Shown here: in pieces, positions 44,306 to 53,185 of the stretch | Layout of the letters: the number at the start of each line of letters is the position of its first letter | Position numbering within the stretch: the first letter of the stretch is position 1 | Source: UBA3478 sp038134285 | GTDB taxonomy: Bacteria; Bacteroidota; Bacteroidia; Flavobacteriales; Flavobacteriaceae | Assembly: GCA_038134285.1 (NCBI GenBank) | Contig: JAYPUW010000005.1 | Location: 1-64,000 of the forward strand | Reading direction: 5' to 3' | DNA: 64,000 nucleotides | Position numbers and translations under genes: made by a program | The notes under the pieces: model-generated | What the model was told of the DNA's origin: nothing | What the model saw: only the letters and a program-made list of their open reading frames with translations | Database searches by the model: none

Positions 44306-45451
44306 ATGAATTTGAACGCTGGGTACCGTTTTACACTTGGAAACGAAAGAAACAAAACTCCCTTTGAACGTTTGTACGATATCTTCCAAGAACTTATCAC
44401 CCACACCTCAGGAGATGTAGACGAGGCTATAGATTGGCTTCGACAATTGGATCTCGAATACGAGCTTACGGATGAAAACTATACTGTCGATGATTTTCTT
44501 GAAGAACTCTTAGAAAAAGGATATTTAAGAGAAGAGATGGTCCCTTCGGGTGGAGAACCCTCTAAGGAGGCCAATGAGGCTCAAAAACGCGCCTTAAAAA
44601 TGACCGCAAAACTAGAAAGGGAACTTCGAAAAAGAGCCTTAGAACAGCTTTTTGGAAACCTTAAGCGAAAGAGCGCAGGTAATCACAAGACATCGGCCAC
44701 TGGACAAGGTGATCAGTACTCCGGAGATGTTCGTGAATTCAGATTTGGTGATAGTATTGAGCATATTGATATGCAAGCCTCTGTTCAGAACGCGATGAGA
44801 AATCACGGACTCGACTTAAGTAATATGCAAGAAGATGACCTGGTGATTAAGGAGACTGAACACAAGAGTCAAATGAGCACGGTTCTGATGATTGATATCA
44901 GTCACAGTATGATACTCTATGGAGAGGACCGAATCACCCCTGCAAAGAAAGTAGCAATGGCTCTGGCCGAAATGATCACCACACGCTATCCCAAAGACAC
45001 GTTAGACGTCATCGTATTTGGAAATGATGCCTGGCCTATAAAAATTGCTGAGCTTCCATACCTCAATGTTGGTCCTTATCACACCAATACAGTCGCAGGA
45101 TTAGATTTAGCGATGAAAATTCTTGCTCGAAAAAAACACGCCAACAAGCAAATCTTTATGATTACTGATGGCAAGCCAAGTTGTTTACATCTCCCTGATG
45201 GATCTTATTATAAAAATAGTGCAGGTTTAGACCCTGAAATTGTAGCCCAATGCTACAATCGTGCAAGAAACGCAGCAAAGAATAACATTCAAGTCACCAC
45301 CTTCATGATCGCACAAGACCCTTACCTCATGGAGTTTGTGCGAAGTTTTACCGAAGCCAATAAGGGGAAAGCTTTTTACACAGGTCTCGATCACTTAGGT
45401 GAAATGATTTTTGAAGACTACAATGCTAATCGAAAAAGAAGGATTAAATAA
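44306..45451 (+). CDS. VWA-domain protein paired with an AAA+ ATPase
   Basis: 381 residues, no signal peptide or membrane segment. An acidic helical N-terminal part (1-140) precedes a von Willebrand A domain (about 185-370) with a full MIDAS: DISHS near residue 196 and ITDGKPS. A basic C-terminus (ANRKRRIK) follows. It sits 5 bases before an AAA+ ATPase; VWA/AAA+ pairs act as metal-insertase or complex-remodelling machines in other bacteria. Target unknown. Confidence 0.85.
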   Translation: MNLNAGYRFTLGNERNKTPFERLYDIFQELITHTSGDVDEAIDWLRQLDLEYELTDENYTVDDFLEELLEKGYLREEMVPSGGEPSKEANEAQKRALKMTAKLERELRKRALEQLFGNLKRKSAGNHKTSATGQGDQYSGDVREFRFGDSIEHIDMQASVQNAMRNHGLDLSNMQEDDLVIKETEHKSQMSTVLMIDISHSMILYGEDRITPAKKVAMALAEMITTRYPKDTLDVIVFGNDAWPIKIAELPYLNVGPYHTNTVAGLDLAMKILARKKHANKQIFMITDGKPSCLHLPDGSYYKNSAGLDPEIVAQCYNRARNAAKNNIQVTTFMIAQDPYLMEFVRSFTEANKGKAFYTGLDHLGEMIFEDYNANRKRRIK

Positions 45452-45456
45452 AAGCT

Positions 45457-46908
45457 ATGAAAAAGCCAATGACATTAGGTGTTTTAAAAAGTGCCGGATA
45501 TGAATATCAGTCCATTAAGGATGAGTTGAGAAAGAACTTGATTTATCGGATCCAGAACGATAAGCCATTGTTTGAAGGTATTATTGGTTATGAACACTCT
45601 GTCATTCCTCAATTAAAAAGAGCGATCTTATCAAAGCACAATATTAATCTTCTAGGATTACGAGGTCAGGCAAAAACAAGAATTGCACGATTGATGACTG
45701 AATTGCTCGATGAAGAAATTCCTGTGGTGAAGGGTTCGCCTATTAATGACGATCCATTAAAGCCAATATCTAAATATGCCTTAGAACTTATTCGAGATAA
45801 AGGAGATGATACCCCCATTGAATGGCTTCATCGATCAGAACGTTTTTTTGAAAAGCTCGCCACGCCTGATGTGAGTGTCGCCGATCTTATTGGAGACATT
45901 GACCCAATTAAGGCTGCAAACCTTAAACTTTCTTATGCAGATGAAGAGGTGATACACTACGGAATGGTTCCTAGGGCCAATCGATGCCTCTTTGTAATCA
46001 ATGAATTGCCTGATCTACAAGCCCGGATTCAGGTAGGACTTTTTTCAATTTTACAAGAAGGAGAGATTCAGATAAGGGGATTCAAATTAAAAATGCCTCT
46101 TGATGTTTCTTTTGTCTTTACAGCTAATCCAGAGGACTACACCAACAGAGGAAGTATTGTAACACCGCTAAAGGACAGGATTGGATCTCAAATACTCACT
46201 CACTATCCGAAAACGATTGAAATCGCCAAAGAAATAACACGGCAGGAGGCCAAACCTGCTATAGATGGACTTCACATTAGTGAAGCAGCTCGTGATTTAA
46301 TTGAAACCATTGGCTTTGAAGCGCGAAAAAGTGAATACGTGGATGCAAAAAGTGGAGTTTCGGCTCGCCTTAGTATTAGTGCCTTTGAAAATGCGATTAG
46401 TGGTGCTGAGTTAAGAATGCTTCAGAATAACGAGTCTAAATCAAGCCTCAGAGTTCTGGATATTATGAACAGCAGTTCAGCGATTACCGGAAAAGTTGAG
46501 TTGGTCTATGAAGGCGAACAAGAGGGAGCAGATTTTGTAGCACAAGAACTGATTAAGAAGGCTGTTCTTCATATTTTTGAACAGCATTTTCCAAAGATTG
46601 ACAAATTAGAGAAAAAGGGTGTAGCTACGCCTTATGACAGACTCTACACCTGGTTTTTTGAAAATGACCCCATTGAATTGTTAGACGATGCTCCGGATGA
46701 TTTTTATCAGAGTGAACTTGATCGAATCAAACCCTTAGATGAGTTGCTTAAAAATCATTATCCTGAATGCCTTGAAGAAGAGCGGTATTTCTTTAAAGAA
46801 ATCATCCTATGGGGACTAGTTGCTAAAGACAAGCTTAACAGTAGCCGTTTAGACGACAAAACGTCGTTTAACGACCTTTACAACAGTTATTTTTCTGGTC
46901 TAGAATAA
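45457..46908 (+). CDS. AAA+ ATPase, Mg-chelatase ChlI/MoxR-like
   Basis: 483 residues. Walker A GLRGQAKT near 68-75, Walker B VINELPDL in which the usual DE is NE, sensor FVFTANPEDYTNRGSI and an arginine-finger-type region KDRIGSQILTHYP. C-terminal helical part (240-483) is typical of the family. No chlorophyll, cobalamin or methanol-oxidation genes are nearby, so the magnesium-chelatase label would be misleading. Probably remodels or activates a partner together with the VWA protein. Confidence 0.85.
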   Translation: MKKPMTLGVLKSAGYEYQSIKDELRKNLIYRIQNDKPLFEGIIGYEHSVIPQLKRAILSKHNINLLGLRGQAKTRIARLMTELLDEEIPVVKGSPINDDPLKPISKYALELIRDKGDDTPIEWLHRSERFFEKLATPDVSVADLIGDIDPIKAANLKLSYADEEVIHYGMVPRANRCLFVINELPDLQARIQVGLFSILQEGEIQIRGFKLKMPLDVSFVFTANPEDYTNRGSIVTPLKDRIGSQILTHYPKTIEIAKEITRQEAKPAIDGLHISEAARDLIETIGFEARKSEYVDAKSGVSARLSISAFENAISGAELRMLQNNESKSSLRVLDIMNSSSAITGKVELVYEGEQEGADFVAQELIKKAVLHIFEQHFPKIDKLEKKGVATPYDRLYTWFFENDPIELLDDAPDDFYQSELDRIKPLDELLKNHYPECLEEERYFFKEIILWGLVAKDKLNSSRLDDKTSFNDLYNSYFSGLE

Positions 46909-46913
46909 GAGGT

Positions 46914-47330
46914 TTAGACTGATAAGACTTGAGAATTACTGTCGATTAGCTGTATTTGATCCTTCAATCGCTCAATGAGCAAGTTCATCATTCGTTTATT
47001 TAAAGAAGAGGAGTCTTCACTATACGTCTCAAATTCTTCAACCGTAAATTGGCCTATAATCATTCCTTTTAACTTGTTCCTGAATTTTTGATCCCGCTGA
47101 ATGCTATTCTCAATGTATTCTAGCTTCTTGGGAAGGTTCAGCTCGTGAAAAACATTTTTGTGTTTCTTAATATAATTCTTGAACGCTGAAAGGAACAATT
47201 CATTTTGAAGTTTCAGAATAGGCCTTAACGTAGCGTTCTGAAAATATTCATCCCTGCTCATGTTATCATGAATCTTAGAGGTTGGGATTTGCGGGCGCTG
47301 CTGAAGAATTTTTTCAGAACGTGTTGACAT
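46914..47330 (-). CDS. Conserved small Bacteroidota protein of unknown function
   Basis: 138 residues, helical, basic and acidic, no signal. EYFQNATLRPILKLQNELF, KNYIKKHKNVFHELN and RDQKFRNKLKGMIIGQFT are strongly conserved in my memory of Flavobacteriia, where it is often called a glyoxalase; no glyoxalase metal motif is seen, so I do not use that name. Lies 35 bases downstream of rpoD on the same strand and could be co-transcribed. Confidence 0.7.
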   Translation of the reverse strand: MSTRSEKILQQRPQIPTSKIHDNMSRDEYFQNATLRPILKLQNELFLSAFKNYIKKHKNVFHELNLPKKLEYIENSIQRDQKFRNKLKGMIIGQFTVEEFETYSEDSSSLNKRMMNLLIERLKDQIQLIDSNSQVLSV

Positions 47331-47349
47331 GATTGGGTAGTATTTAAAC

Positions 47350-47368
47350 TAAGAGATGGTATCTCTTA
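47350..47368 (-). terminator. Hairpin at the end of rpoD
   Basis: TAAGAGAT/ATCTCTTA form an 8-bp stem with a 3-base loop, and the rpoD stop codon lies in the stem. On the minus strand it is followed by GTTTAAAT, not a good T-tract, so partial termination or RNA processing is more likely than a strong terminator. Confidence 0.35.
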
Positions 47369-48229
47369 ATCAAGATAGGATTGCAATAGATCGTTTTTTG
47401 CAGACTTTCGAAGTTTACGAATCGCTTTTTCTCTTATCTGCCTTACTCTCTCACGGGTTAAGTCAAAGGCACTTCCGATTTCATCTAAGGTCATTGTAGC
47501 GTTCTGGCCTATACCATAATACAAACGAAGTACATCGGCCTCTCTTTCAGATAGCGTATCTAAAACACGATGAATCTCTGTTCTTAATGATTCATTGATG
47601 AGATCATGGTCAGGAAGGGGTGAAGCATCTGACGACATGACATCGTACAGGTTTGAATCTTCACCTTCTTCAAATGGAGCGTCCATAGAAATATGTCTCC
47701 CCGAATTCTTCAATGATTGTTTTACTTCGGTAACTGTTAATCCTATCTCTTCTGCAATTTCTTCAGCTGATGGGGGACGCTCATGAGTTTGTTCTAGATA
47801 CGAAAAAGTCTTGTTTATTTTATTGATCGAACCAATCTTGTTTAAAGGAAGACGTACTACACGAGATTGTTCGGCTAAGGCTTGAAGGATGCTTTGGCGA
47901 ATCCACCAAACAGCATAAGAGATAAACTTAAAACCGCGTGTTTCATCGAAGCGCTGAGCGGCCTTTACCAGACCAAGATTTCCTTCATTAATAAGATCGG
48001 GAAGCGTCAGACCTTGGTTCTGATATTGTTTGGCAACCGAGACCACAAATCTTAGGTTGGCATTCACTAAAATTTCAAGTGCTCGTTGATCGCCCTTTTT
48101 GATTTTCTGTGCAAGTTCAACCTCCTCTTCTGCGGTAATTAGATCAATTCGACTGATATCTTGAAGGTACTTGTCTAGCGATTTAGATTCTCGATTTGTG
48201 ACCTGCTTAACAATTTTGAGTTGTCTCAT
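47366..48229 (-). CDS. rpoD: Primary sigma factor
   Basis: 287 residues from the methionine at MRQLKI (48229), the invariant N-terminus of Bacteroidota RpoD; a longer frame adds 16 non-conserved residues. Region 2 (FISYAVWWIRQSILQAL), region 3 and region 4 with RERVRQIREKAIRKLR are intact; region 1.1 is absent, as in the phylum. It would recognise the TTTG/TAnnTTTG promoters seen in this window. Upstream region shares sequence with the start of the divergent helicase. Confidence 0.96.
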   Translation of the reverse strand: MRQLKIVKQVTNRESKSLDKYLQDISRIDLITAEEEVELAQKIKKGDQRALEILVNANLRFVVSVAKQYQNQGLTLPDLINEGNLGLVKAAQRFDETRGFKFISYAVWWIRQSILQALAEQSRVVRLPLNKIGSINKINKTFSYLEQTHERPPSAEEIAEEIGLTVTEVKQSLKNSGRHISMDAPFEEGEDSNLYDVMSSDASPLPDHDLINESLRTEIHRVLDTLSEREADVLRLYYGIGQNATMTLDEIGSAFDLTRERVRQIREKAIRKLRKSAKNDLLQSYLD

Positions 48230-48359
48230 GGGCTTGAAATTTGAATACATATTACAATTCTTAAGAGGCCCAATCAATAGAACCTCGGTTGGTTTATCAA
48301 GAAGTTATCACCAAGCGATTAATTTGAACAAAGTCATCCGTAATACATCTATTTATGGC

Positions 48360-48367
48360 TATTTTTG
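48360..48367 (+). promoter_or_regulatory. -7 element before the helicase gene
   Basis: TATTTTTG matches TAnnTTTG and lies 19 bases before the ATG at 48387. The open frame upstream of that ATG runs through the divergent rpoD gene and is not coding. Confidence 0.45.
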
Positions 48368-48386
48368 CAAAATTAGACCTCTTAAA

Positions 48387-49898
48387 ATGGCCAACAGTCC
48401 ATCCAATTCTAAAGAACTTTATACGTATCAAAAGAAAGACCTTTTGAGGATCTTTGATGCGCTTGATTCGGTTGATGAGGGGACAAATCTGCTTTATCAG
48501 TTACCTACAGGTGGAGGTAAAACAGTTGTATTTAGTGAGATTGCTAAGCGTTTCATTCAAGAGAGAAATAAAAAGGTAGTCGTGCTTACGCACCGTATAG
48601 AGTTGAGCACTCAAACTTCGAAAATGCTCAACGATTTTGGTGTCACTAACAAAGTGATCAATTCTTCGGTTAAGGAGATTGAACCCAAAGATTCACACAT
48701 GTGTTATGTAGCAATGGTCGAGACTTTGAATAACCGGCTGAATGATGAAAAAATCATTCTTGAGAATATTGGACTTGTTATTATTGATGAGGCGCATTAT
48801 AATTCCTTTAGAAAACTATTCAAATATTTTGAGCAGCCCTACGTTCTCGGGGTAACCGCGACACCACTGAGCTCGAATATTAAACTTCCCATGAAAGATT
48901 TCTACAAGAAATTAATTGTTGGGGAGTCTATTCAGTCTCTTATCGACAAAGGCTTTCTAGCAAAAGCGGTTGTGCATCGGTATGATTTGAGTTTACAGGG
49001 ATTAAAGCTGGGAATAAATGGAGATTATACGGTTAAGAGTAGTGACGCATTTTATGCAAATTATGGAATGTTAGGTAAGCTTCTAACAGCTTACAATGAA
49101 AATGCTAAGGGAAGTAAAACATTAATATTTAACAACGGAATCAATGCTTCTGTGGCAGTTTATGAGACGTTTAAACGCGTAGGTCTTCCTATACGACACC
49201 TAGACAACAAACACTCTTTAAAAGAACGGCAAGAAATACTCTCTTGGTTTAAAAAGACACCTGATGCCATTTTAACCTCTGTCAGTATACTTACTACTGG
49301 TTTTGATGAACCCTCAGTAGAAACAGTTATATTGAATCGTGCCACTCGTTCGCTGACTTTGTATTTTCAGATGATAGGTCGCGGCTCAAGAGTTTTGAAA
49401 AACAAGGACACCTTTTCTATCATTGATTTAGGTAACAATACGTTGCGTTTTGGTCCGTGGAGTGATCCTATTGACTGGAATGATATCTTTCACTTTCCAG
49501 ATTTTTATCTCGAAAACATAAAGAGCGATGAAGAGATTGAGCGCAATTTCGAGTATGAAATTCCTGCTGCGGTTAAGACTAAGTTTTCTAAGTCTTCTTC
49601 TGTTACCTTTGATGTAAAAGAGCGCTACAAAGCTGTATTCGCTAAGGGAGAGCGCCCAAAGAAAGTACTTGAAGAAAGTATCGAACAGCACGCTCAAATG
49701 TGCATTGAAAACAGCGACTCTATTACAGAAGCGCGTCAATTGATGATTTTGCTTGATGAGGATATTAAGAATCGTGTGAAACAGTATACTTATTGTATTA
49801 TGAACACAACTAAAAACTATAAAGAGTGGTTAGAAGAAGATTATGTCCGAAAGCTGAGAACTAAGCTTGTTCAAAGTTATGCGCGGATAGAGTCTTAA
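48387..49898 (+). CDS. Superfamily 2 DEAD/DEAH-type helicase
   Basis: 503 residues from the ATG at 48387. Motif I LPTGGGKT (39-46), Ia TH(R)IELS, II IDEAH near 133, III VTATP, then the C-terminal helicase half with LIFNNGINASVA, TGFDEPSVE and QMIGRGSRVL (motif VI). The protein ends in an unassigned helical tail (about 400-503). DNA or RNA helicase of the Ski2/RecQ-like restriction or repair type; specific role unknown. No nuclease or methylase gene nearby. Confidence 0.85.
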   Translation: MANSPSNSKELYTYQKKDLLRIFDALDSVDEGTNLLYQLPTGGGKTVVFSEIAKRFIQERNKKVVVLTHRIELSTQTSKMLNDFGVTNKVINSSVKEIEPKDSHMCYVAMVETLNNRLNDEKIILENIGLVIIDEAHYNSFRKLFKYFEQPYVLGVTATPLSSNIKLPMKDFYKKLIVGESIQSLIDKGFLAKAVVHRYDLSLQGLKLGINGDYTVKSSDAFYANYGMLGKLLTAYNENAKGSKTLIFNNGINASVAVYETFKRVGLPIRHLDNKHSLKERQEILSWFKKTPDAILTSVSILTTGFDEPSVETVILNRATRSLTLYFQMIGRGSRVLKNKDTFSIIDLGNNTLRFGPWSDPIDWNDIFHFPDFYLENIKSDEEIERNFEYEIPAAVKTKFSKSSSVTFDVKERYKAVFAKGERPKKVLEESIEQHAQMCIENSDSITEARQLMILLDEDIKNRVKQYTYCIMNTTKNYKEWLEEDYVRKLRTKLVQSYARIES

Positions 49899-49924
49899 GA
49901 GATTCCATCTCATAAAGTGAGCTT

Positions 49925-50764
49925 ATGAAAACAATATTCGAAACGGTAAAGGAATACAAAGACATCACCTTTAAACGTTCTGGAGCTATTGCGAGAATTG
50001 CAATCAACAGACCCGAGGTAAGAAACGCCTTTCGTCCATCTACTACGAGCGAATTATATGATGCCTTTTATGCAGTATCAGAAGACCCGACCATAGGAGT
50101 GGTGCTCTTAACGGGTGAGGGGCCTTCTCCACAGGATGGTGTTTACGCCTTTTGCAGCGGAGGAGATCAAAAATCCAGAGGTAATCGAGGTTATGTAGGG
50201 GATGATGGCAAGCATCGTTTAAACATCCTTGAGGTGCAGCGACTTATTCGTTTTATGCCCAAAGTGGTAATTGCCGTAGTTCCGGGATGGGCGGTAGGCG
50301 GAGGTCATAGTTTGCACGTGACATGCGATCTAACTCTGGCAAGCGAAGAGTACGCAAAATTCAAACAGACTGATGCAAACGTCACCTCTTTTGACGGAGG
50401 GTATGGATCTGCTTATTTAGCGAAGATAGTAGGGCAGAAGCGTGTTCGGGAAATTTTCTTTTTAGGTAAAACCTATTCGGCCCATGAAGCTTATGAAATG
50501 GGTATGGTAAACAAAGTGGTTCCTCACCAATTGCTTGAAGAGACTGCAGTAGAGTGGGCTAAAGAGATTTTAGAAAAATCGCCTACCTCCATTAAAATGC
50601 TAAAGTATGCCATGAATTTAACAGATGATGGAATGGTAGGGCAGCAGTTGTTTGCAGGAGAGGCCACGCGTTTAGCCTATATGACTGATGAGGCAAAAGA
50701 AGGTAGAGATGCTTTTTTAGAGAAAAGAAAGCCCAATTTTGATAAGGACAAATGGATTTCATAA
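49925..50764 (+). CDS. menB: 1,4-dihydroxy-2-naphthoyl-CoA synthase
   Basis: 279 residues. RPEVRNAFRPSTTSEL, CSGGDQKSRGNRGYV and PGWAVGGGHSLHVTCDLTLA are the crotonase-fold motifs specific to MenB; the C-terminal KRKPNFDKDKW is typical. Ring-closing step of menaquinone synthesis. No other men gene is beside it in this window. The stop overlaps the ATG of the next gene. Confidence 0.96.
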   Translation: MKTIFETVKEYKDITFKRSGAIARIAINRPEVRNAFRPSTTSELYDAFYAVSEDPTIGVVLLTGEGPSPQDGVYAFCSGGDQKSRGNRGYVGDDGKHRLNILEVQRLIRFMPKVVIAVVPGWAVGGGHSLHVTCDLTLASEEYAKFKQTDANVTSFDGGYGSAYLAKIVGQKRVREIFFLGKTYSAHEAYEMGMVNKVVPHQLLEETAVEWAKEILEKSPTSIKMLKYAMNLTDDGMVGQQLFAGEATRLAYMTDEAKEGRDAFLEKRKPNFDKDKWIS

Positions 50765-52158
50765 TGAACGTATTTCGACACCCCCTAGTATTCATTTTGG
50801 CATGCTCCATCAATGTTTATGCACAAGATTTACGTTTCGCAGATGATCTCTTCGATAATTACGAAACCTACAAAGTAGAAGGTTTTCAACAAAGAAGAAT
50901 TAAGCAATCTGAGGTATTGTCTGCCATTGATAAAGCCATTGCTCAATACCCAGGAGTTTTTGAATCTAGAATAATTGGCACATCTGTTCAGAGAAGACCT
51001 CTACCTATGTTGAGTTTTGGAAACGGGACTATAGATGTATTGATTTGGTCTCAAATGCACGGCAATGAATCAACGGCGACACGTGCCATTTTTGATCTAT
51101 TGCATTTTATTGGCGCTCAACAAGGAACTACCCAAGTTCAAAACATGTTGAATGTATTGCGCATTCATATTATTCCAATGCTCAATCCTGACGGCGCCCA
51201 AGAGTTTCAGCGTGAGAATGCATTAGGAATAGACCTAAATAGAGATGCTTTGCGCCTTGTTTCTCCAGAAGCGCAAACCCTTAAGCGCGTTAGGGATAGT
51301 CTTAATGCTGATTATGGATTTAATCTGCACGACCAAAGTAGGTATTACAATGTAGAGCGCACACCAAAGCAGGCAAGTATTTCATTTTTAGCTACTGCGT
51401 TTAACTACGAGAAGGACATGAATGATAGGCGTCGAGATGCTGCTCAGTTGATCGGTTATCTTCACGCTATAAATGAAAAGTTTATTCCCGGACATACTGG
51501 AAGGTATAGCGATGACTTTGAACCACGCGCATTCGGAGATAACATTCAGTTATGGGGGACGCGACTCATTTTAATTGAAACAGGAGGGTTTCCCGATGAT
51601 CGCGAAAAATCAATGGGGAGAAAAATGAATTATGTCCTTATAGGGTCTGCCCTTGATGCTATCGCAACTTCTTCATTTGAACATATAGCAGAGTCGGCCT
51701 ATTGGAATATTCCTGAAAACGACAGAAAGCTGTTCGATCTTAAAATCGAGAAGGTACAGGTCTCTGTAGAAGAAAAGCCTTATGTATTAGATCTAGGGAT
51801 AAATTTAAACGAAGTTGCCACAGCGGATAGCTATATACTCAATGCAAGCCTCGAAGACAGGGGAGATCTAAGCACTTATTACGCCTACGAAGTGAGGAAT
51901 GCAGAAGGCTATGAACTAATTGTTCCTAAACGTTACCCGAAAAAGATTAAATCGATTGAGGAACGAAACAAACTTATACGCCAAGGATATGCCTTTAGTC
52001 GATTGAATAAAAAGGGAGCATTTGGATTTATTGGACTTCAATCGGCCTCACCATCAATAAAAGATGCATATGCGCATGTGACCTTCTTTTTACAAAAAGA
52101 GGGAAAACTTGAGGTGCTAATATTGAATGGAGAACTAATACAAATATCTGATTTATAA
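50764..52158 (+). CDS. Secreted M14-family metallocarboxypeptidase
   Basis: 464 residues from the ATG at 50764, which overlaps the menB stop and gives a signal peptide (NVFRHPLVFILACSINVYAQ, cleavage near AQ-D). Catalytic blocks match the cytoplasmic paralogue: QMHGNESTATR, LNPDGA, GIDLNRDAL, LHDQS and ETGGFP. A C-terminal extension of about 130 residues follows. Probably exported to process peptides or cell-wall fragments; substrate unknown. Confidence 0.87.
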   Translation: MNVFRHPLVFILACSINVYAQDLRFADDLFDNYETYKVEGFQQRRIKQSEVLSAIDKAIAQYPGVFESRIIGTSVQRRPLPMLSFGNGTIDVLIWSQMHGNESTATRAIFDLLHFIGAQQGTTQVQNMLNVLRIHIIPMLNPDGAQEFQRENALGIDLNRDALRLVSPEAQTLKRVRDSLNADYGFNLHDQSRYYNVERTPKQASISFLATAFNYEKDMNDRRRDAAQLIGYLHAINEKFIPGHTGRYSDDFEPRAFGDNIQLWGTRLILIETGGFPDDREKSMGRKMNYVLIGSALDAIATSSFEHIAESAYWNIPENDRKLFDLKIEKVQVSVEEKPYVLDLGINLNEVATADSYILNASLEDRGDLSTYYAYEVRNAEGYELIVPKRYPKKIKSIEERNKLIRQGYAFSRLNKKGAFGFIGLQSASPSIKDAYAHVTFFLQKEGKLEVLILNGELIQISDL

Positions 52159-52214
52159 TGTATTGTATAATTTTATTTAAACTATTTATTTAATTTTAAT
52201 AAAAGATTTATTAT

Positions 52215-53153
52215 TTGAAATCTAAATCTAACATAATCAAATACTTAGCTTTCTTTTCTATATATACGATATGGGGGTCTACGTATATGTTGAATAAGGT
52301 GGCAGTTTCAGAATTGCCTCCATTTATGTTGGCGGGAATTCGTTTCTGTATTGCAGGGTTGCTAATGCTGATTCTGGCTCTTTCTTTCAAAAAGAATATT
52401 CGTATCTCATTGCCACAGATGAAAAACAGCATAATTGCTGGTTTCTTGTTTTTATCAATCGGAAATGGTGTTGTCGTCTGGGCTCTTTCTTTTGTAGATA
52501 GCGGTTTTGCTGCTCTTATTATAGCGTCTCAGCCCTTAATTGTTTTAATACTGCTTCGCATCATTGAAAAAAAACCTATCAAAAAGCTTTCGTGGATCGG
52601 CGTCGGGATTGGATTCATAGGCATGTTGTTATTGGTGACTCAAGAGCAGATAAGAAAAGATGAGTCAAGTCTGTTAGGGATACTGATGATCATAGGATGT
52701 GTCATCACCTGGGGATATGCTAGTATATTTGTAGGCAAGGCAGACCTCCCAGGAAATTATTTGGTGAATTCAGGGTATCAAATGTTATTTGGTGGAATCA
52801 GCCTTGTATTTATGAGTTTTGTTAAGAATGAGGGGTGGATTGTTCCATCGCTCTGGAGTACGCCGGTGTTATGGTCGATGTTGGGTTTGATTTTATTTGG
52901 AAGCCTAGTAGCGTTTACATCCTTTAATTACTTACTGAAAACAGTAAGTCCAGAAAAAGTAGCTACTTCAACCTATATCAATCCGATAGTGGCTATGATT
53001 TTAGGAGCCATGGTACTTAATGAAACTTTAAGCGGGCAAAGCATTATGGCAGCTCTGATCTTATTGACAGGTGTCTATTTTATAAATATGAAACACAGTC
53101 CAGCCGTATATTTAAGGAGACGTGCAATGCGTAGAATTCGAAACATAAAATAG
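52215..53153 (+). CDS. EamA/DMT-family transporter
   Basis: 312 residues, ten hydrophobic segments in two EamA repeats; YTIWGSTYMLNKVA starts the first. The start is a TTG at 52215, since the first ATG would fall inside helix 1. The last residues are basic (YLRRRAMRRIRN). Likely a metabolite or drug exporter; substrate not predictable. The 56 bases before it are unusually A/T-rich (almost no G or C), so a promoter could be hidden there. Confidence 0.85.
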   Translation: MKSKSNIIKYLAFFSIYTIWGSTYMLNKVAVSELPPFMLAGIRFCIAGLLMLILALSFKKNIRISLPQMKNSIIAGFLFLSIGNGVVVWALSFVDSGFAALIIASQPLIVLILLRIIEKKPIKKLSWIGVGIGFIGMLLLVTQEQIRKDESSLLGILMIIGCVITWGYASIFVGKADLPGNYLVNSGYQMLFGGISLVFMSFVKNEGWIVPSLWSTPVLWSMLGLILFGSLVAFTSFNYLLKTVSPEKVATSTYINPIVAMILGAMVLNETLSGQSIMAALILLTGVYFINMKHSPAVYLRRRAMRRIRNIK

Positions 53154-53185
53154 TCCTATAATTTATATTATGTAAAATAGAAAAT

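Noticed and set aside
44306..46908. Magnesium chelatase for chlorophyll
   Set aside because: No ChlH-like subunit or pigment genes are nearby, and the VWA partner is a short cytosolic protein.
46914..47330. Glyoxalase label for the small gene after rpoD
   Set aside because: No glyoxalase metal motif or fold block; length and composition do not fit.
48171..48386. 72-codon N-terminal extension of the helicase
   Set aside because: It runs antisense into rpoD, contains no helicase motif, and a promoter lies between it and the ATG at 48387.
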